The notes below the pieces were generated by a model, which was given only the letters and a program-made list of their open reading frames with translations, had not been told where the DNA came from and made no database searches. A stretch of DNA of 64,000 nucleotides from Nocardioides houyundeii. GTDB lineage: Bacteria > Actinomycetota > Actinomycetes > Propionibacteriales > Nocardioidaceae. Location: assembly GCF_002865585.1 (NCBI RefSeq), contig NZ_CP025581.1, positions 1,550,001 through 1,614,000 of the forward strand, in the 5' to 3' direction. The translations under genes and the position numbers were made by a program. Shown here piece after piece: positions 45,298-53,434 of the stretch (position 1 is the stretch's first letter; the number at the start of each line of letters is the position of its first letter).

Positions 45298-45444
45298 GTG
45301 ACGTTCTTCAGCTGGCTGGGCCCTGTGATCGCAGGCGCGCTGCTCGGTATCTTGTCCATCATCGGCCTGGTGTGGTCTCAGACCCAGCCCCCGGCTGAGA
45401 ACCCGGCCCAGGACCCGGTTCTCAACTACGGCGACCGCCGCTGA
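45298..45444 (+). CDS. Small single-helix membrane protein, DUF2613-like
   Basis: 48 residues: one membrane segment (about 7-27), then SQTQPPAENPAQDPVLNYG. It resembles the short actinobacterial DUF2613 proteins, function unknown. GTG 45298 follows GGAGGG by 8 nt. The 3' end overlaps the convergent GT4 gene by 23 bp. Confidence 0.68.
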   Translation: MTFFSWLGPVIAGALLGILSIIGLVWSQTQPPAENPAQDPVLNYGDRR

Positions 45445-46516
45445 TCATGATCTTCTCCACCTGATCGGCGGTTGCGCCCCAGGTGAAGCGACGCGCCCGC
45501 TCGGCAGCTTGTCTGCCGAGCCGGGCGCGTTCTGCATGTCCCACCAGGAGACGGCGGGAAGCCGTGATCATGCCGTCCAGGTCGGCCACGAGCAGGCCGG
45601 TTGACCCGTCCTGCACTGACTCGTTGACGCCGCCGGCGCTCAGGTAGGCGATCGTCGGCGTCTGCTGGGCTGCCGCCTCCATGATGGAGAGCCCCCACCC
45701 CTCCTTGACGGACGGCAGCAGGTGCACCCAGGCCTCGGCCAGGAGTCGATCCCTCTCGGACTCGCTGACGTGCCCGTGGAAGGTGACCCGGTCGCGTACG
45801 CCGAGCCGCTCGGCGTCGGCCTCGAGACGATCGCGCCACCAGCCGTCCCCGACGACGTCGAGGCGAAGGTCGGGCAGCTCGTGCGACAAAGTGGCGAGCG
45901 CGACGAAGGCGTGCTCGATCTGCTTGTGCGGCACCAGTCGCGAGCACACGGCGAGCGTGGGCGTGGGCGCTTCCTGAGCCTTGCTCCTGGTGACGTCCAG
46001 CCCGTTGCGAGCCACCGTCACGGACTGCTCGGGCAGGCCGAGGGCGATGAGGTCGTGCCGGCTCGCCTCTGACACGGTGACGAAGGGCAGCCGTCGGTAC
46101 AGGCGAGGGACGATGCGGCTCTCCACGAACCAGCCCAGGCTTCCGGGCCAGCCGGGGTAGATGATCTGCCACTGCTCGCGGTGCAGGTGGTGCACCAGAG
46201 CGGTGACCCCGCGACGTCGTACCAGCGGCGATGCGAACGGCAGACCGTTGATGACGTCCACGACCCCGTCGTACCTCCGGCCCGGGCCGAGCAGCCAGAG
46301 CAGGGCACGGGGATAGACCCCCAGGCGCCCACCGGCACGACGGATCAGCACGCCCCCCAGCCACTCCCGGGTCGGTGCTGCGCCGTGCCGGGCGCAGCGG
46401 ATCGTCACCTGGTGCCCCCGGGCGGCCAGCTCCTGCGCGACCCGCTCCACGAACACCTCCGACCCTCCGCCGTCGGGGTGGGTGGAGTCGCGCCAGGAGA
46501 GGAAGACGAAGCGCAT
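45422..46516 (-). CDS. GT4-family glycosyltransferase
   Basis: Predicted cytoplasmic retaining glycosyltransferase of GT-B fold, 364 residues. N-terminal MRFVFLSWRDSTHPDGGGSE binds acceptor, and C-terminal SVKEGWGLSIMEAAAQ holds the EX7E motif, followed by GGVNESVQDGSTGLLV. ATG 46516 shares a base with the stop of the upstream membrane-protein gene (TGATG), so the three minus-strand genes 50045-45422 form one coupled operon. Confidence 0.9.
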   Translation of the reverse strand: MRFVFLSWRDSTHPDGGGSEVFVERVAQELAARGHQVTIRCARHGAAPTREWLGGVLIRRAGGRLGVYPRALLWLLGPGRRYDGVVDVINGLPFASPLVRRRGVTALVHHLHREQWQIIYPGWPGSLGWFVESRIVPRLYRRLPFVTVSEASRHDLIALGLPEQSVTVARNGLDVTRSKAQEAPTPTLAVCSRLVPHKQIEHAFVALATLSHELPDLRLDVVGDGWWRDRLEADAERLGVRDRVTFHGHVSESERDRLLAEAWVHLLPSVKEGWGLSIMEAAAQQTPTIAYLSAGGVNESVQDGSTGLLVADLDGMITASRRLLVGHAERARLGRQAAERARRFTWGATADQVEKIMISGGRRS

Positions 46517-48564
46517 CAGTCGTCGATGTCGATGCCGGCGGTCTCGGCCAGCTTCGAGCAGAGCGTGAGAGGGAGACCCGGCTCGATAGCGAAGGTCACC
46601 CCGGCGGTACGGGCCTCCCAGGTGTTCTGCGCCTGGGTCACGATGTCGACCGCGTGGGTGATCGCCTCCCGGTCCCACTGCGCGGCCCTGATGTACCCCA
46701 CCCAGCCGCCGGGGGTCGAGGTCACCTCGGCATACTCCCACTCCGGGATGTCCCGGATGCCGATGCGGACCTTGTACGGCGGCAGCACGTCGAACCACTG
46801 GCCGGCGTACTCACCGGTCTCGTTCTCGATGATCACGCGGGCGCGGCCCTTGGTGTCGGTGATGAGCCAGACCCGGTGCGGCGGGGTGATGAGGGTCTCG
46901 TAGAGCAGCAGACGGCCACGGCGGGCACGCTCGATGGGCTTGATCGTGGCCACCACGGTGTCGTTGCGACGCTCCACCAGGGTCCAGGGGACGTACCGGT
47001 CGCCGGTGTTGAAGTAGACCGCCTCGCAGTCACCGACGATCGCGATGTCGTCGGTCTTGCCCGAGCCGAACGCCGGGCGGGCGGGGTACTGGTGGATCAG
47101 CTTGCTCTGGGCCGACGGGGTCAGCGTGTTCTGGCGACCGAGGTACTGCGCGAGGGTCTCGCCGCCCGCAGTGTTGGCCGCCGCGGTGTGCCCGATGAGC
47201 ATGTTGGCGACGATGGAGAAGGTCGTGGCGATGGCGGCCAGCCCGATGAAGGGGATCATCAGCAGCGAGCGGTGCTTGATCAGCCACGCGTTGATCAAGC
47301 AGGTGGCGATGATCCCGCCCATCATCACGCCGGGGATGAAGTCACAGGTGTACCTGGTCGCGATGTACCCGTAGGCCATCACGCCCCCCGAGACCATCAC
47401 CCCGGCGACCAGCGGGATCCGCAGCATCTTGTGATCGCGCGGCATCCGGCGACGGAAGAGCATCAGGCTGGACGCGACGGTGAGCAGGAGCAGCCACGGC
47501 ATGAAGCCGCTGACGCTGCCCGTGCGGTAGCTCTGGTCGAGGAAGGCTCCGTCGATGCCCTCCGCGGGCGTGGCCGGCACCGTGATGAAGGGGAAGTAGT
47601 CGACGAATCGGACACCGTCGAGACGGAAGTAGGCCACGAAGGAGGTCCAGAAGAACTGCAGTCCGGTGATGGTCCCGCCGTTCACCTCCAGGGCCCGGCG
47701 CCGGTGCTCGTTCAGCTGGGACCACACCTGGTCCTCGAGCGGGAACATGTAGGGGTGCCGGAACTTGGCATAGTTGATGACGGCGCCCACCAGCACGGGG
47801 CCGGCACCCGCCGCCATCGCGGCCCAGGCGAACCGGCGGCGCTCGGGGTGCTCGCGGTCGAGGACCAGCCAGGCGCCGACCGCCATCGCGCCCAGGCACA
47901 TCGCCCAGCCGCCGGTGGTCCGGGTGCACACGGCGCCCAGGCAGAAGGCACCCATCCAGGCGATGCTGGAGAACTGCGGGTCCCGAACCGAGCGCAGCAT
48001 CCAGTACATGGCGCCCACGCTCATCGGGATCGCCCAGGCGTAGACCTCGTGGTAGACCCACGGCAACGACGCGTTGTAGGTCAGCGTGGTGCCGGCGAGC
48101 AGGCACGCCAGGAGGATGGTCAGGGAGAAGGCCTCGAACCGGCCCACGGGCAGGTCGGGCTCCATCACCATGTCGCGGACCAGCCACACCAGCTTGGTGA
48201 GCATCACCGCGAGCAGGATGTAGGCCAGGCCCATGAAGAGGAGGGTCAGCTCTCCGTCGAACTCGTTGGTGGTCAGCATCACCGGCACCCGGATCAGGGC
48301 GGGCCACGGCTGGAAGTACATGAACTCCTGGCCCCGCTGCCTGAACCCCTCGATCCCCAGGCTGTCCATCGGGACGTTGAGGTCCCCGTCGATGAAGGCA
48401 CGAGCCTGGAGATCGAAGAAGTTCGAGGCATACCCCAGCGCGTTAGCGGTCCGGGTGGGGTCAAGACTGAAGTTGAGCAGGGTCAGCAGATACGCGACGC
48501 TTCCGGTCGCGATTCCGATTGCGGACGCGAGGGAACGCCTGCGATCGCGGCGGAGCAGACTCAA
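46516..48564 (-). CDS. Large GT-C-like membrane protein
   Basis: 682 residues with 11-12 membrane segments and a C-terminal soluble domain of about 180 residues. The first extracytoplasmic loop contains FDLQARAFIDGDLNVPMDSL, with an acidic patch where GT-C enzymes place their catalytic Asp. Family not recognised. I chose TTG 48564: it overlaps the stop of the GT2-methyltransferase gene (TTGA) and no ATG or GTG lies suitably near. The 5' end is poorer in GC than its neighbours. Confidence 0.7.
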   Translation of the reverse strand: MSLLRRDRRRSLASAIGIATGSVAYLLTLLNFSLDPTRTANALGYASNFFDLQARAFIDGDLNVPMDSLGIEGFRQRGQEFMYFQPWPALIRVPVMLTTNEFDGELTLLFMGLAYILLAVMLTKLVWLVRDMVMEPDLPVGRFEAFSLTILLACLLAGTTLTYNASLPWVYHEVYAWAIPMSVGAMYWMLRSVRDPQFSSIAWMGAFCLGAVCTRTTGGWAMCLGAMAVGAWLVLDREHPERRRFAWAAMAAGAGPVLVGAVINYAKFRHPYMFPLEDQVWSQLNEHRRRALEVNGGTITGLQFFWTSFVAYFRLDGVRFVDYFPFITVPATPAEGIDGAFLDQSYRTGSVSGFMPWLLLLTVASSLMLFRRRMPRDHKMLRIPLVAGVMVSGGVMAYGYIATRYTCDFIPGVMMGGIIATCLINAWLIKHRSLLMIPFIGLAAIATTFSIVANMLIGHTAAANTAGGETLAQYLGRQNTLTPSAQSKLIHQYPARPAFGSGKTDDIAIVGDCEAVYFNTGDRYVPWTLVERRNDTVVATIKPIERARRGRLLLYETLITPPHRVWLITDTKGRARVIIENETGEYAGQWFDVLPPYKVRIGIRDIPEWEYAEVTSTPGGWVGYIRAAQWDREAITHAVDIVTQAQNTWEARTAGVTFAIEPGLPLTLCSKLAETAGIDIDD

Positions 48565-50045
48565 GCGCGCTCCAGGCGATAGAGGAACTGGTACCCGAAG
48601 AGCGTGGGCCAAGCCTTCGTGGCCGCTCGATCGACCACGGCGGCACGTTCGGCGACCTGGATCAGCTTGGTGTTGTCCGAGCCTCGACCCAGCACGTCGA
48701 TCGGCGATCCGACCGCCCGCATCTCGTTGACCTTCATGTCGCACGCCTCGATCAGGCGGCCGAAGCTGCGGCGGGTGAAGAAGCGGACGTGGCCCTGGTC
48801 CAGGGGACCGCGCTGGTCGTAGTCGAAGCGGCCCACCGCGGTGCGACCACGGGGGTACCAGTGACCGAAGTTGGGGATGGAGATCAGGACCTCGCCACCT
48901 TCGGAAAGACGGTCCCGCAGGTCGGAGAGCAGCGACTCGGGGTCGATCACGTGCTCGAGCACGTCGCCGGCGACGATCAGGTCGTAGCCGCCGCCCGTCT
49001 CCGACGGCAGGCCGGCGTTGAGGTCGGCCTGGATGAAGGCGTCGACGCGCTCGGAGACCCCTTCGTGCTCAACGAGGTCCACGCCGGTGACGTGATGCCC
49101 GTGGGCGCGCACCAGAGCGGCGAACTTGCCATCGGAGCAGCCCACGTCCAGCACGCGACCCGGCTTGGCGCGCCCCAGCCAGTCCAGCAGCACCCCGTGC
49201 GAGGAGTGCGGGGACGGCTTGAGGTCGTAGGCGTCGGTGTCCAGGCCGTGCGAACCGTCGCCGAGGCCCATCTTGTTCAGCCGGAAGGAGATCACGTCGC
49301 GGGTGACGTCCTTGGCGTACTTCATGCCGTTGACGTAGCAGATCTCGTCGCCGTAGTACGTGGGGATCGGGACCTCGCTGATGCGCATCCCCTTGTCGTG
49401 CAGCCCGAGGATGATCTCGGTGTCGAAGTCGAAGTCGTCGGAGTACGAGGACAGGTCCAGCTCGGCCAGGGCGCCGACGCGGTAGGCGCGGTAGCCGCTG
49501 TGCCACTCGCTGAGATCGAGGCCGGCAAGCTTGTTCTCGAACTTCGTCAGCACCTTGTTGCCCAGGTACTTGTAGAGGGGCATCCCACCCGACAGCGCGG
49601 ACCCGCGCTCCAGCATCCGGGAGCCGAAGACCGCGTCGGCCTCGCCGTCGAGCAGCGGCTGCACCAGGTCCTCGATGTGCTCGGGGGCGTACTGGCCGTC
49701 CCCGTGCAGCAGCACCACGATGTCGAGCCCGTGCTCGATGGCCCACTGGTAGCCGGCCTTCTGGTTGCCGCCGTACCCGAGGTTCTTCTCGTGGCGCACC
49801 ACGGTGAGCGGCAGGTGCGAGCCGTTCTTGAACCGCAGCCCGATCTCGTAGGTGTTGTCCGAGCTGGCATCGTCGCAGACCATGATGTGGTCGACGGTGC
49901 GCGCAAAGGTCTGGGGAAGTCGGGACAGAGTCTGGACGAGCGTGCCGGCGGCGTTGTAGGCGACCACCAGGACCCCCACCCGCGGCTCGGTGCGTGCCTC
50001 GGTGGAGCCGTCTGTGGGCTGTGGTGCAAGAACTGAGTTGTGCAT
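48561..50045 (-). CDS. Fusion: GT2 glycosyltransferase + class I methyltransferase
   Basis: 494 residues. N-terminal GT2 domain (about 20-255) with VGVLVVAYNAAGTLVQTL, MVCDDASSDNT and LLHGDGQYAPEHIEDLV, like polyprenyl-phosphate sugar synthases. A C-terminal methyltransferase domain (about 300-490) has motif I RVLDVGCSDGKFAAL and YDLIVAGDVLEHV. It could load a sugar on polyprenyl phosphate and methylate the same or a related sugar. ATG 50045 has AAGGGAG 7 nt upstream; the upstream frame to 50102 lacks support. Heads the operon with the GT-C and GT4 genes. Confidence 0.88.
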   Translation of the reverse strand: MHNSVLAPQPTDGSTEARTEPRVGVLVVAYNAAGTLVQTLSRLPQTFARTVDHIMVCDDASSDNTYEIGLRFKNGSHLPLTVVRHEKNLGYGGNQKAGYQWAIEHGLDIVVLLHGDGQYAPEHIEDLVQPLLDGEADAVFGSRMLERGSALSGGMPLYKYLGNKVLTKFENKLAGLDLSEWHSGYRAYRVGALAELDLSSYSDDFDFDTEIILGLHDKGMRISEVPIPTYYGDEICYVNGMKYAKDVTRDVISFRLNKMGLGDGSHGLDTDAYDLKPSPHSSHGVLLDWLGRAKPGRVLDVGCSDGKFAALVRAHGHHVTGVDLVEHEGVSERVDAFIQADLNAGLPSETGGGYDLIVAGDVLEHVIDPESLLSDLRDRLSEGGEVLISIPNFGHWYPRGRTAVGRFDYDQRGPLDQGHVRFFTRRSFGRLIEACDMKVNEMRAVGSPIDVLGRGSDNTKLIQVAERAAVVDRAATKAWPTLFGYQFLYRLERA

Positions 50046-50166
50046 CGTTTTCTCCCTTGGGTCCTGCGCCGGCCCAGCCCCGAAGAGGCTGCCTCCTAGC
50101 ACGACGAGTAAACAGAGGTTACTAGGTAGTTACCTTCGGCGGCAGGGCGTGGCATCATCTTTCCGC
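50046..50166. promoter_or_regulatory. Divergent control region with an imperfect palindrome
   Basis: Between the GT2-fusion operon (-) and the oxygenase (+). At 50116-50135 lie half-sites AGGTTACTA and TAGTTACCT around GG, 9-bp arms with one mismatch. An AT-rich island in GC-rich DNA, operator-like. Confidence 0.45.
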
Positions 50167-51015
50167 ATGGGAGACAACGAGCTGATCGACTTTAACCGGC
50201 TGACCGAGAATCTCGCAGAGAAATCGGTGGCCTACCGCGCGGCGGAGCCCTTCCCACACATCGTCCTGGACGACGTGCTGCGGCCTGAGGCCTTCGCGAA
50301 GGCGGCAGGGGAGTTCCCCGGAATTCACGACGAGTTCTGGAAGGGCTACCTGCACGTCAACGAGACCAAGTACTCCAACACCGAGCCTGACACCTGGGGG
50401 TCCACCCTGCGAGAGGTGGCCGAGCAGTTCTGCTCTGACGAGTTCGTCGCCTACCTCACCGAGCTGACCGGCATCGAGGGGCTCATCCCCGACTGGTCGA
50501 TGGACGGCGGAGGGCTCCACCAGACGCTGCGTGGGGGACACCTCAACCTGCACGCCGACTTCACCACCCACCACGTCCACGAGAACTGGGCGCGGCGGGT
50601 GAACATCCTGCTCTACCTCAACGAGGAGTGGGAGGACGAGTGGGGCGGCAAGCTGGAGCTGTGGGACAAGAACATGACCGCATGCCAGGGCAGGGTCACC
50701 CCTGCCGGCAACCGGATGCTCGTCTTCACCACGTCCTTCGACAGCTTCCACGGTCACCCGGACGGGCTCACCTGCCCCGAGGACGTGGCACGCCGGTCCA
50801 TGGCCCTCTACTACTTCACCGTGGAGGACGCCCCCGAGCGGCGCTCGACCAACTATCAGGCACGCCCTGAGGAGAGCGCGGTCAAGAAGGCTGCCATCTG
50901 GGCAGACCGCAACGCCCTGGACGCGTACGACCGCCTGAAGCGTCGCCTGAACATCTCCGACGAGAAGGTGAACACGGTGCTCACCAAGCTCCACAGGGTG
51001 CGCCGCAAGAAGTAG
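50167..51015 (+). CDS. 2-oxoglutarate/Fe(II)-dependent oxygenase
   Basis: 282 residues, prolyl-4-hydroxylase-like double-stranded beta-helix. Iron ligands His129 and Asp131 in LNLHADFTTHH and distal His195 in SFHGHPDG; Arg209/210 in ARRSMALYYF would bind 2-oxoglutarate. NILLYLNEEWEDEWGGKLEL is typical of this group. Substrate unknown; the location suggests a surface glycan or glycoprotein. ATG 50167 has no ribosome site; GTG 50149 in frame is an alternative. Confidence 0.88.
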   Translation: MGDNELIDFNRLTENLAEKSVAYRAAEPFPHIVLDDVLRPEAFAKAAGEFPGIHDEFWKGYLHVNETKYSNTEPDTWGSTLREVAEQFCSDEFVAYLTELTGIEGLIPDWSMDGGGLHQTLRGGHLNLHADFTTHHVHENWARRVNILLYLNEEWEDEWGGKLELWDKNMTACQGRVTPAGNRMLVFTTSFDSFHGHPDGLTCPEDVARRSMALYYFTVEDAPERRSTNYQARPEESAVKKAAIWADRNALDAYDRLKRRLNISDEKVNTVLTKLHRVRRKK

Positions 51016-51029
51016 TCACCGCCACAGCC

Positions 51030-51065
51030 GCACAGGCGCGTCCCGGGGAGGGGGCGCGCCTGTGC
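51030..51065. terminator. Terminator between oxygenase and acyltransferase genes
   Basis: Perfect 11-bp stem GCACAGGCGCG / CGCGCCTGTGC with a 14-nt loop, between convergent genes. Confidence 0.75.
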
Positions 51066-51080
51066 TGCATTTGCCCGGAC

Positions 51081-52415
51081 TCAGGCGCGGTGCGAGGCCC
51101 GACGGTGCCCCTGTGCCGGTGCATCCTCAGCATGGTCGTCCTTCGCGTCCGCGCGGGCGTCGCCGCCGGTGTCCTGGCCGGGGCTGGTGCTCTCGCCCTC
51201 CTTGCTCAGGTTGACGCCCGCGTCGCTGCCGACCTGGTCGCCGGTGGTGCTGGTCCCATCTTGGCGGCCGTCGTTGCGCAGCCGGGAGACCAGCCACGGG
51301 ACCAGGCCGAGGCGCTCCATGTCCCGCCACGAGTCCGCAGCCAGGAACTTCTGCACCCGGCGCTCGACCAGCAGGTCACTGATCCAGGCGAGGCCGAGCG
51401 CGATGGTGAGTCCAGTGACCGTGCGCTCGAAGGTGGTCCAGTCCTGGCTGTGCCGCGAGACCAACCAGAAGATCGGGTAGTGCCAGATGAAGATGGTCAG
51501 CGAGTGCTCACCCAGGTAGGCGAGCGGGCGGAAGGACAAGAACGTCGTCATCCAGGCGGGGGGCTCGGCCAGCGAGGTGGCCACCATGAAGAGGGCGAGC
51601 GCGATGCTCACCCCGACGCCGGGAGCCAGGAAGAAGTCCTCGTCCTCCACCGCGAGGTGGGACAGAGGCACCAGCGCGACCAGGGCCGCGGCGCCCATCC
51701 AGCTGCTCCAGCGCACACGGGCCAGGTAGGGCATCGCGGCGGCCGCGAAGGCGCCCATCAAGGGTGCGTCCATGCGCACCGTGGTGCGGAGCAGCGCCTG
51801 GTAGATGCCCTCGGTCTGGTACACGTGGTAGCGCCAGGCGAAGCAGAACAGCAGCACGCCACCGAGCGCCACCACCAGCCAGGCCCGGTGACGCTGCAGC
51901 AGCCAGACCAGGAGCACCACGAACACGAAGACCTGGAAGTCGACCGACAGGTACCACAGGTGCCCCAGGTCCGAGCGTGCGTCCAAGGCGTGCTGCTGGA
52001 GGAACTGGTTCCAGGTGAAGGTCATGATGCGGAACAACGACTGACGCGTCTGGCTGTCGGTGAACTCATCGACGTCGTCCGAGGCGGTGATCACCGTCAA
52101 GGCAGCCAGGGCGAACACCAGGGAGCCGGCGAACCGGACGTAGCGGCGGATGATCAGTACCGCCGGACGGACGCCGGCCTCTGTCCCGGCGCGGTTCAGC
52201 ATGCTGCGCGTGGCGAGGAAGAAGCCCACCACGAAGAAGATCGACACGGCCGAGTTGCCCGCCCGGAACAGCGTGTTCGTCACTGGGTTGGCGTGCAGGT
52301 CCTCGGTCGGCCAGAGCATCCAGCCGTGGTGCAGGATGATCACGATGATGGCGATTCCGCGCAGTCCGTCATAGATCGCGGTACGGCGGCGGACCGTGCT
52401 CAGGGCTTCCGACAT
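51081..52415 (-). CDS. Acyltransferase-3 family membrane O-acyltransferase
   Basis: OafA-like integral membrane enzyme, likely adding acetyl or another acyl group to a surface glycan. 444 residues with about 10 membrane segments. N-terminal YDGLRGIAIIVIILHHGW with the family Arg and His residues, then FFVVGFFLATRSML. The C-terminal 60 residues are hydrophilic and Asp/Gly/Ser-rich. ATG 52415 has a -10-like TATCGT (52423-52428) 7 nt upstream; GTG 52451 is the longer option. Confidence 0.88.
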   Translation of the reverse strand: MSEALSTVRRRTAIYDGLRGIAIIVIILHHGWMLWPTEDLHANPVTNTLFRAGNSAVSIFFVVGFFLATRSMLNRAGTEAGVRPAVLIIRRYVRFAGSLVFALAALTVITASDDVDEFTDSQTRQSLFRIMTFTWNQFLQQHALDARSDLGHLWYLSVDFQVFVFVVLLVWLLQRHRAWLVVALGGVLLFCFAWRYHVYQTEGIYQALLRTTVRMDAPLMGAFAAAAMPYLARVRWSSWMGAAALVALVPLSHLAVEDEDFFLAPGVGVSIALALFMVATSLAEPPAWMTTFLSFRPLAYLGEHSLTIFIWHYPIFWLVSRHSQDWTTFERTVTGLTIALGLAWISDLLVERRVQKFLAADSWRDMERLGLVPWLVSRLRNDGRQDGTSTTGDQVGSDAGVNLSKEGESTSPGQDTGGDARADAKDDHAEDAPAQGHRRASHRA

Positions 52416-52422
52416 GCCGGGA

Positions 52423-52428
52423 ACGATA
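52423..52428 (-). promoter_or_regulatory. Possible -10 of the acyltransferase gene
   Basis: TATCGT on the minus strand, 7 nt before ATG 52415; near-leaderless. Confidence 0.38.
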
Positions 52429-52501
52429 GCGCCCGGACGCGCCCCTGACACCCCTGGAAAAGGTTCTTGTCCAATGGCAGCTACTTGGTAGTAGGTGCTG
52501 C

Positions 52502-52507
52502 TAGTGT
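52502..52507 (+). promoter_or_regulatory. Possible -10 of the DUF3068 gene
   Basis: TAGTGT, about 33 nt before ATG 52541. Just upstream (52482-52493) lies TACT-TGGT-AGTA, sharing a TACTwGGTAGT core with the palindrome at 50116-50135. Confidence 0.4.
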
Positions 52508-52540
52508 TCCGCAGATCACACGATTGATGGAGGGTGCGAA

Positions 52541-53434
52541 ATGCGCAAGGGCGCAGCTATTGTCTTGTCGGTACTCGGTGCGTTCTTGGTCCTCGTCGCC
52601 ATCATGGCGCAGTTCTACGCTCCGGACAGGCTGATGAAGACGCCGCTTGACGTGAAGACGGTCACGCGGCTCGACGGAACGGCCGAGCTGGCGGACGGTG
52701 AGGGCGGCACCAACTCCTTCCCGGTCCGAGCCACCAGCATCACCTACGCCGACAGTGATCTGTCGGACGACAAGGTCGTCTCCTTCGCGAGCTCACAGTG
52801 TCTGTTCAAGGACGAGGGCGAGGTCGACCAGTGCGTGTCGGCCCAGGACTCCGAGGACCGGTTGATCAGCGCAGAGACCGACAACTTCGCCACCGACCGC
52901 AAGACGGGGGAGTCGGTCAACGACCCCAAGTACGTCCCGCCGGGCAGCGTTGCCCACTCCGGTGTCGTGAACAAGTGGCCCTTCGAGGCCGAGCAGATCG
53001 ACTACCCCTACTGGGACGGGATGGTCGGTGACGCGGTCACCGCGGCCTTCGACCGCACCGAGATGGTGGAGGACATGGAGGTCAACGTCTACAAGATCGA
53101 GGTGAGCGACGTGCCGGCCGAGGTCACCACCGACACCCCGGGCACGTACAGCTCCTCCAAGGAGGTCTGGATCGAGCCCCTGACCGGCCAGATCGTGAAT
53201 CAGGTCGATCACCAGGAGCGCTACACCGCCGACGGCGACCCGTTCCTCATCCTGGACCTCGGGTTCACCGACGAGCAGGTGCAGGCGAACTACGAGGAGA
53301 TCAGCGACACCGTCGCGTCCCTGACGCTCATCAAGGACACCGTCCCCCTGGTCGGGCTCGTGGTGGGCCTGCCGCTGCTGCTGCTCGGTCTCTTCCTCGG
53401 CTACCGCAACAGCCGCGCCAAGGAAAATGCCTGA
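52541..53434 (+). CDS. PorA-family protein (DUF3068)
   Basis: 297 residues: N-terminal membrane segment (about 5-25), a large extracytoplasmic domain with RLDGTAELADG, SNTE-free beta-rich stretches and WPFEAEQIDYPYWDG, then a C-terminal membrane segment (about 267-288). I recognise the actinobacterial DUF3068 architecture, labelled PorA-like in databases; a pore function is not shown by the sequence. ATG 52541 has GGAGGG upstream. It overlaps the next gene by 8 bp. Confidence 0.84.
   Translation: MRKGAAIVLSVLGAFLVLVAIMAQFYAPDRLMKTPLDVKTVTRLDGTAELADGEGGTNSFPVRATSITYADSDLSDDKVVSFASSQCLFKDEGEVDQCVSAQDSEDRLISAETDNFATDRKTGESVNDPKYVPPGSVAHSGVVNKWPFEAEQIDYPYWDGMVGDAVTAAFDRTEMVEDMEVNVYKIEVSDVPAEVTTDTPGTYSSSKEVWIEPLTGQIVNQVDHQERYTADGDPFLILDLGFTDEQVQANYEEISDTVASLTLIKDTVPLVGLVVGLPLLLLGLFLGYRNSRAKENA

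Noticed and set aside
48561..50102. Upstream start of the GT2 fusion at 50102
   Set aside because: The 19 extra residues are not family-like; ATG 50045 has a good ribosome site.
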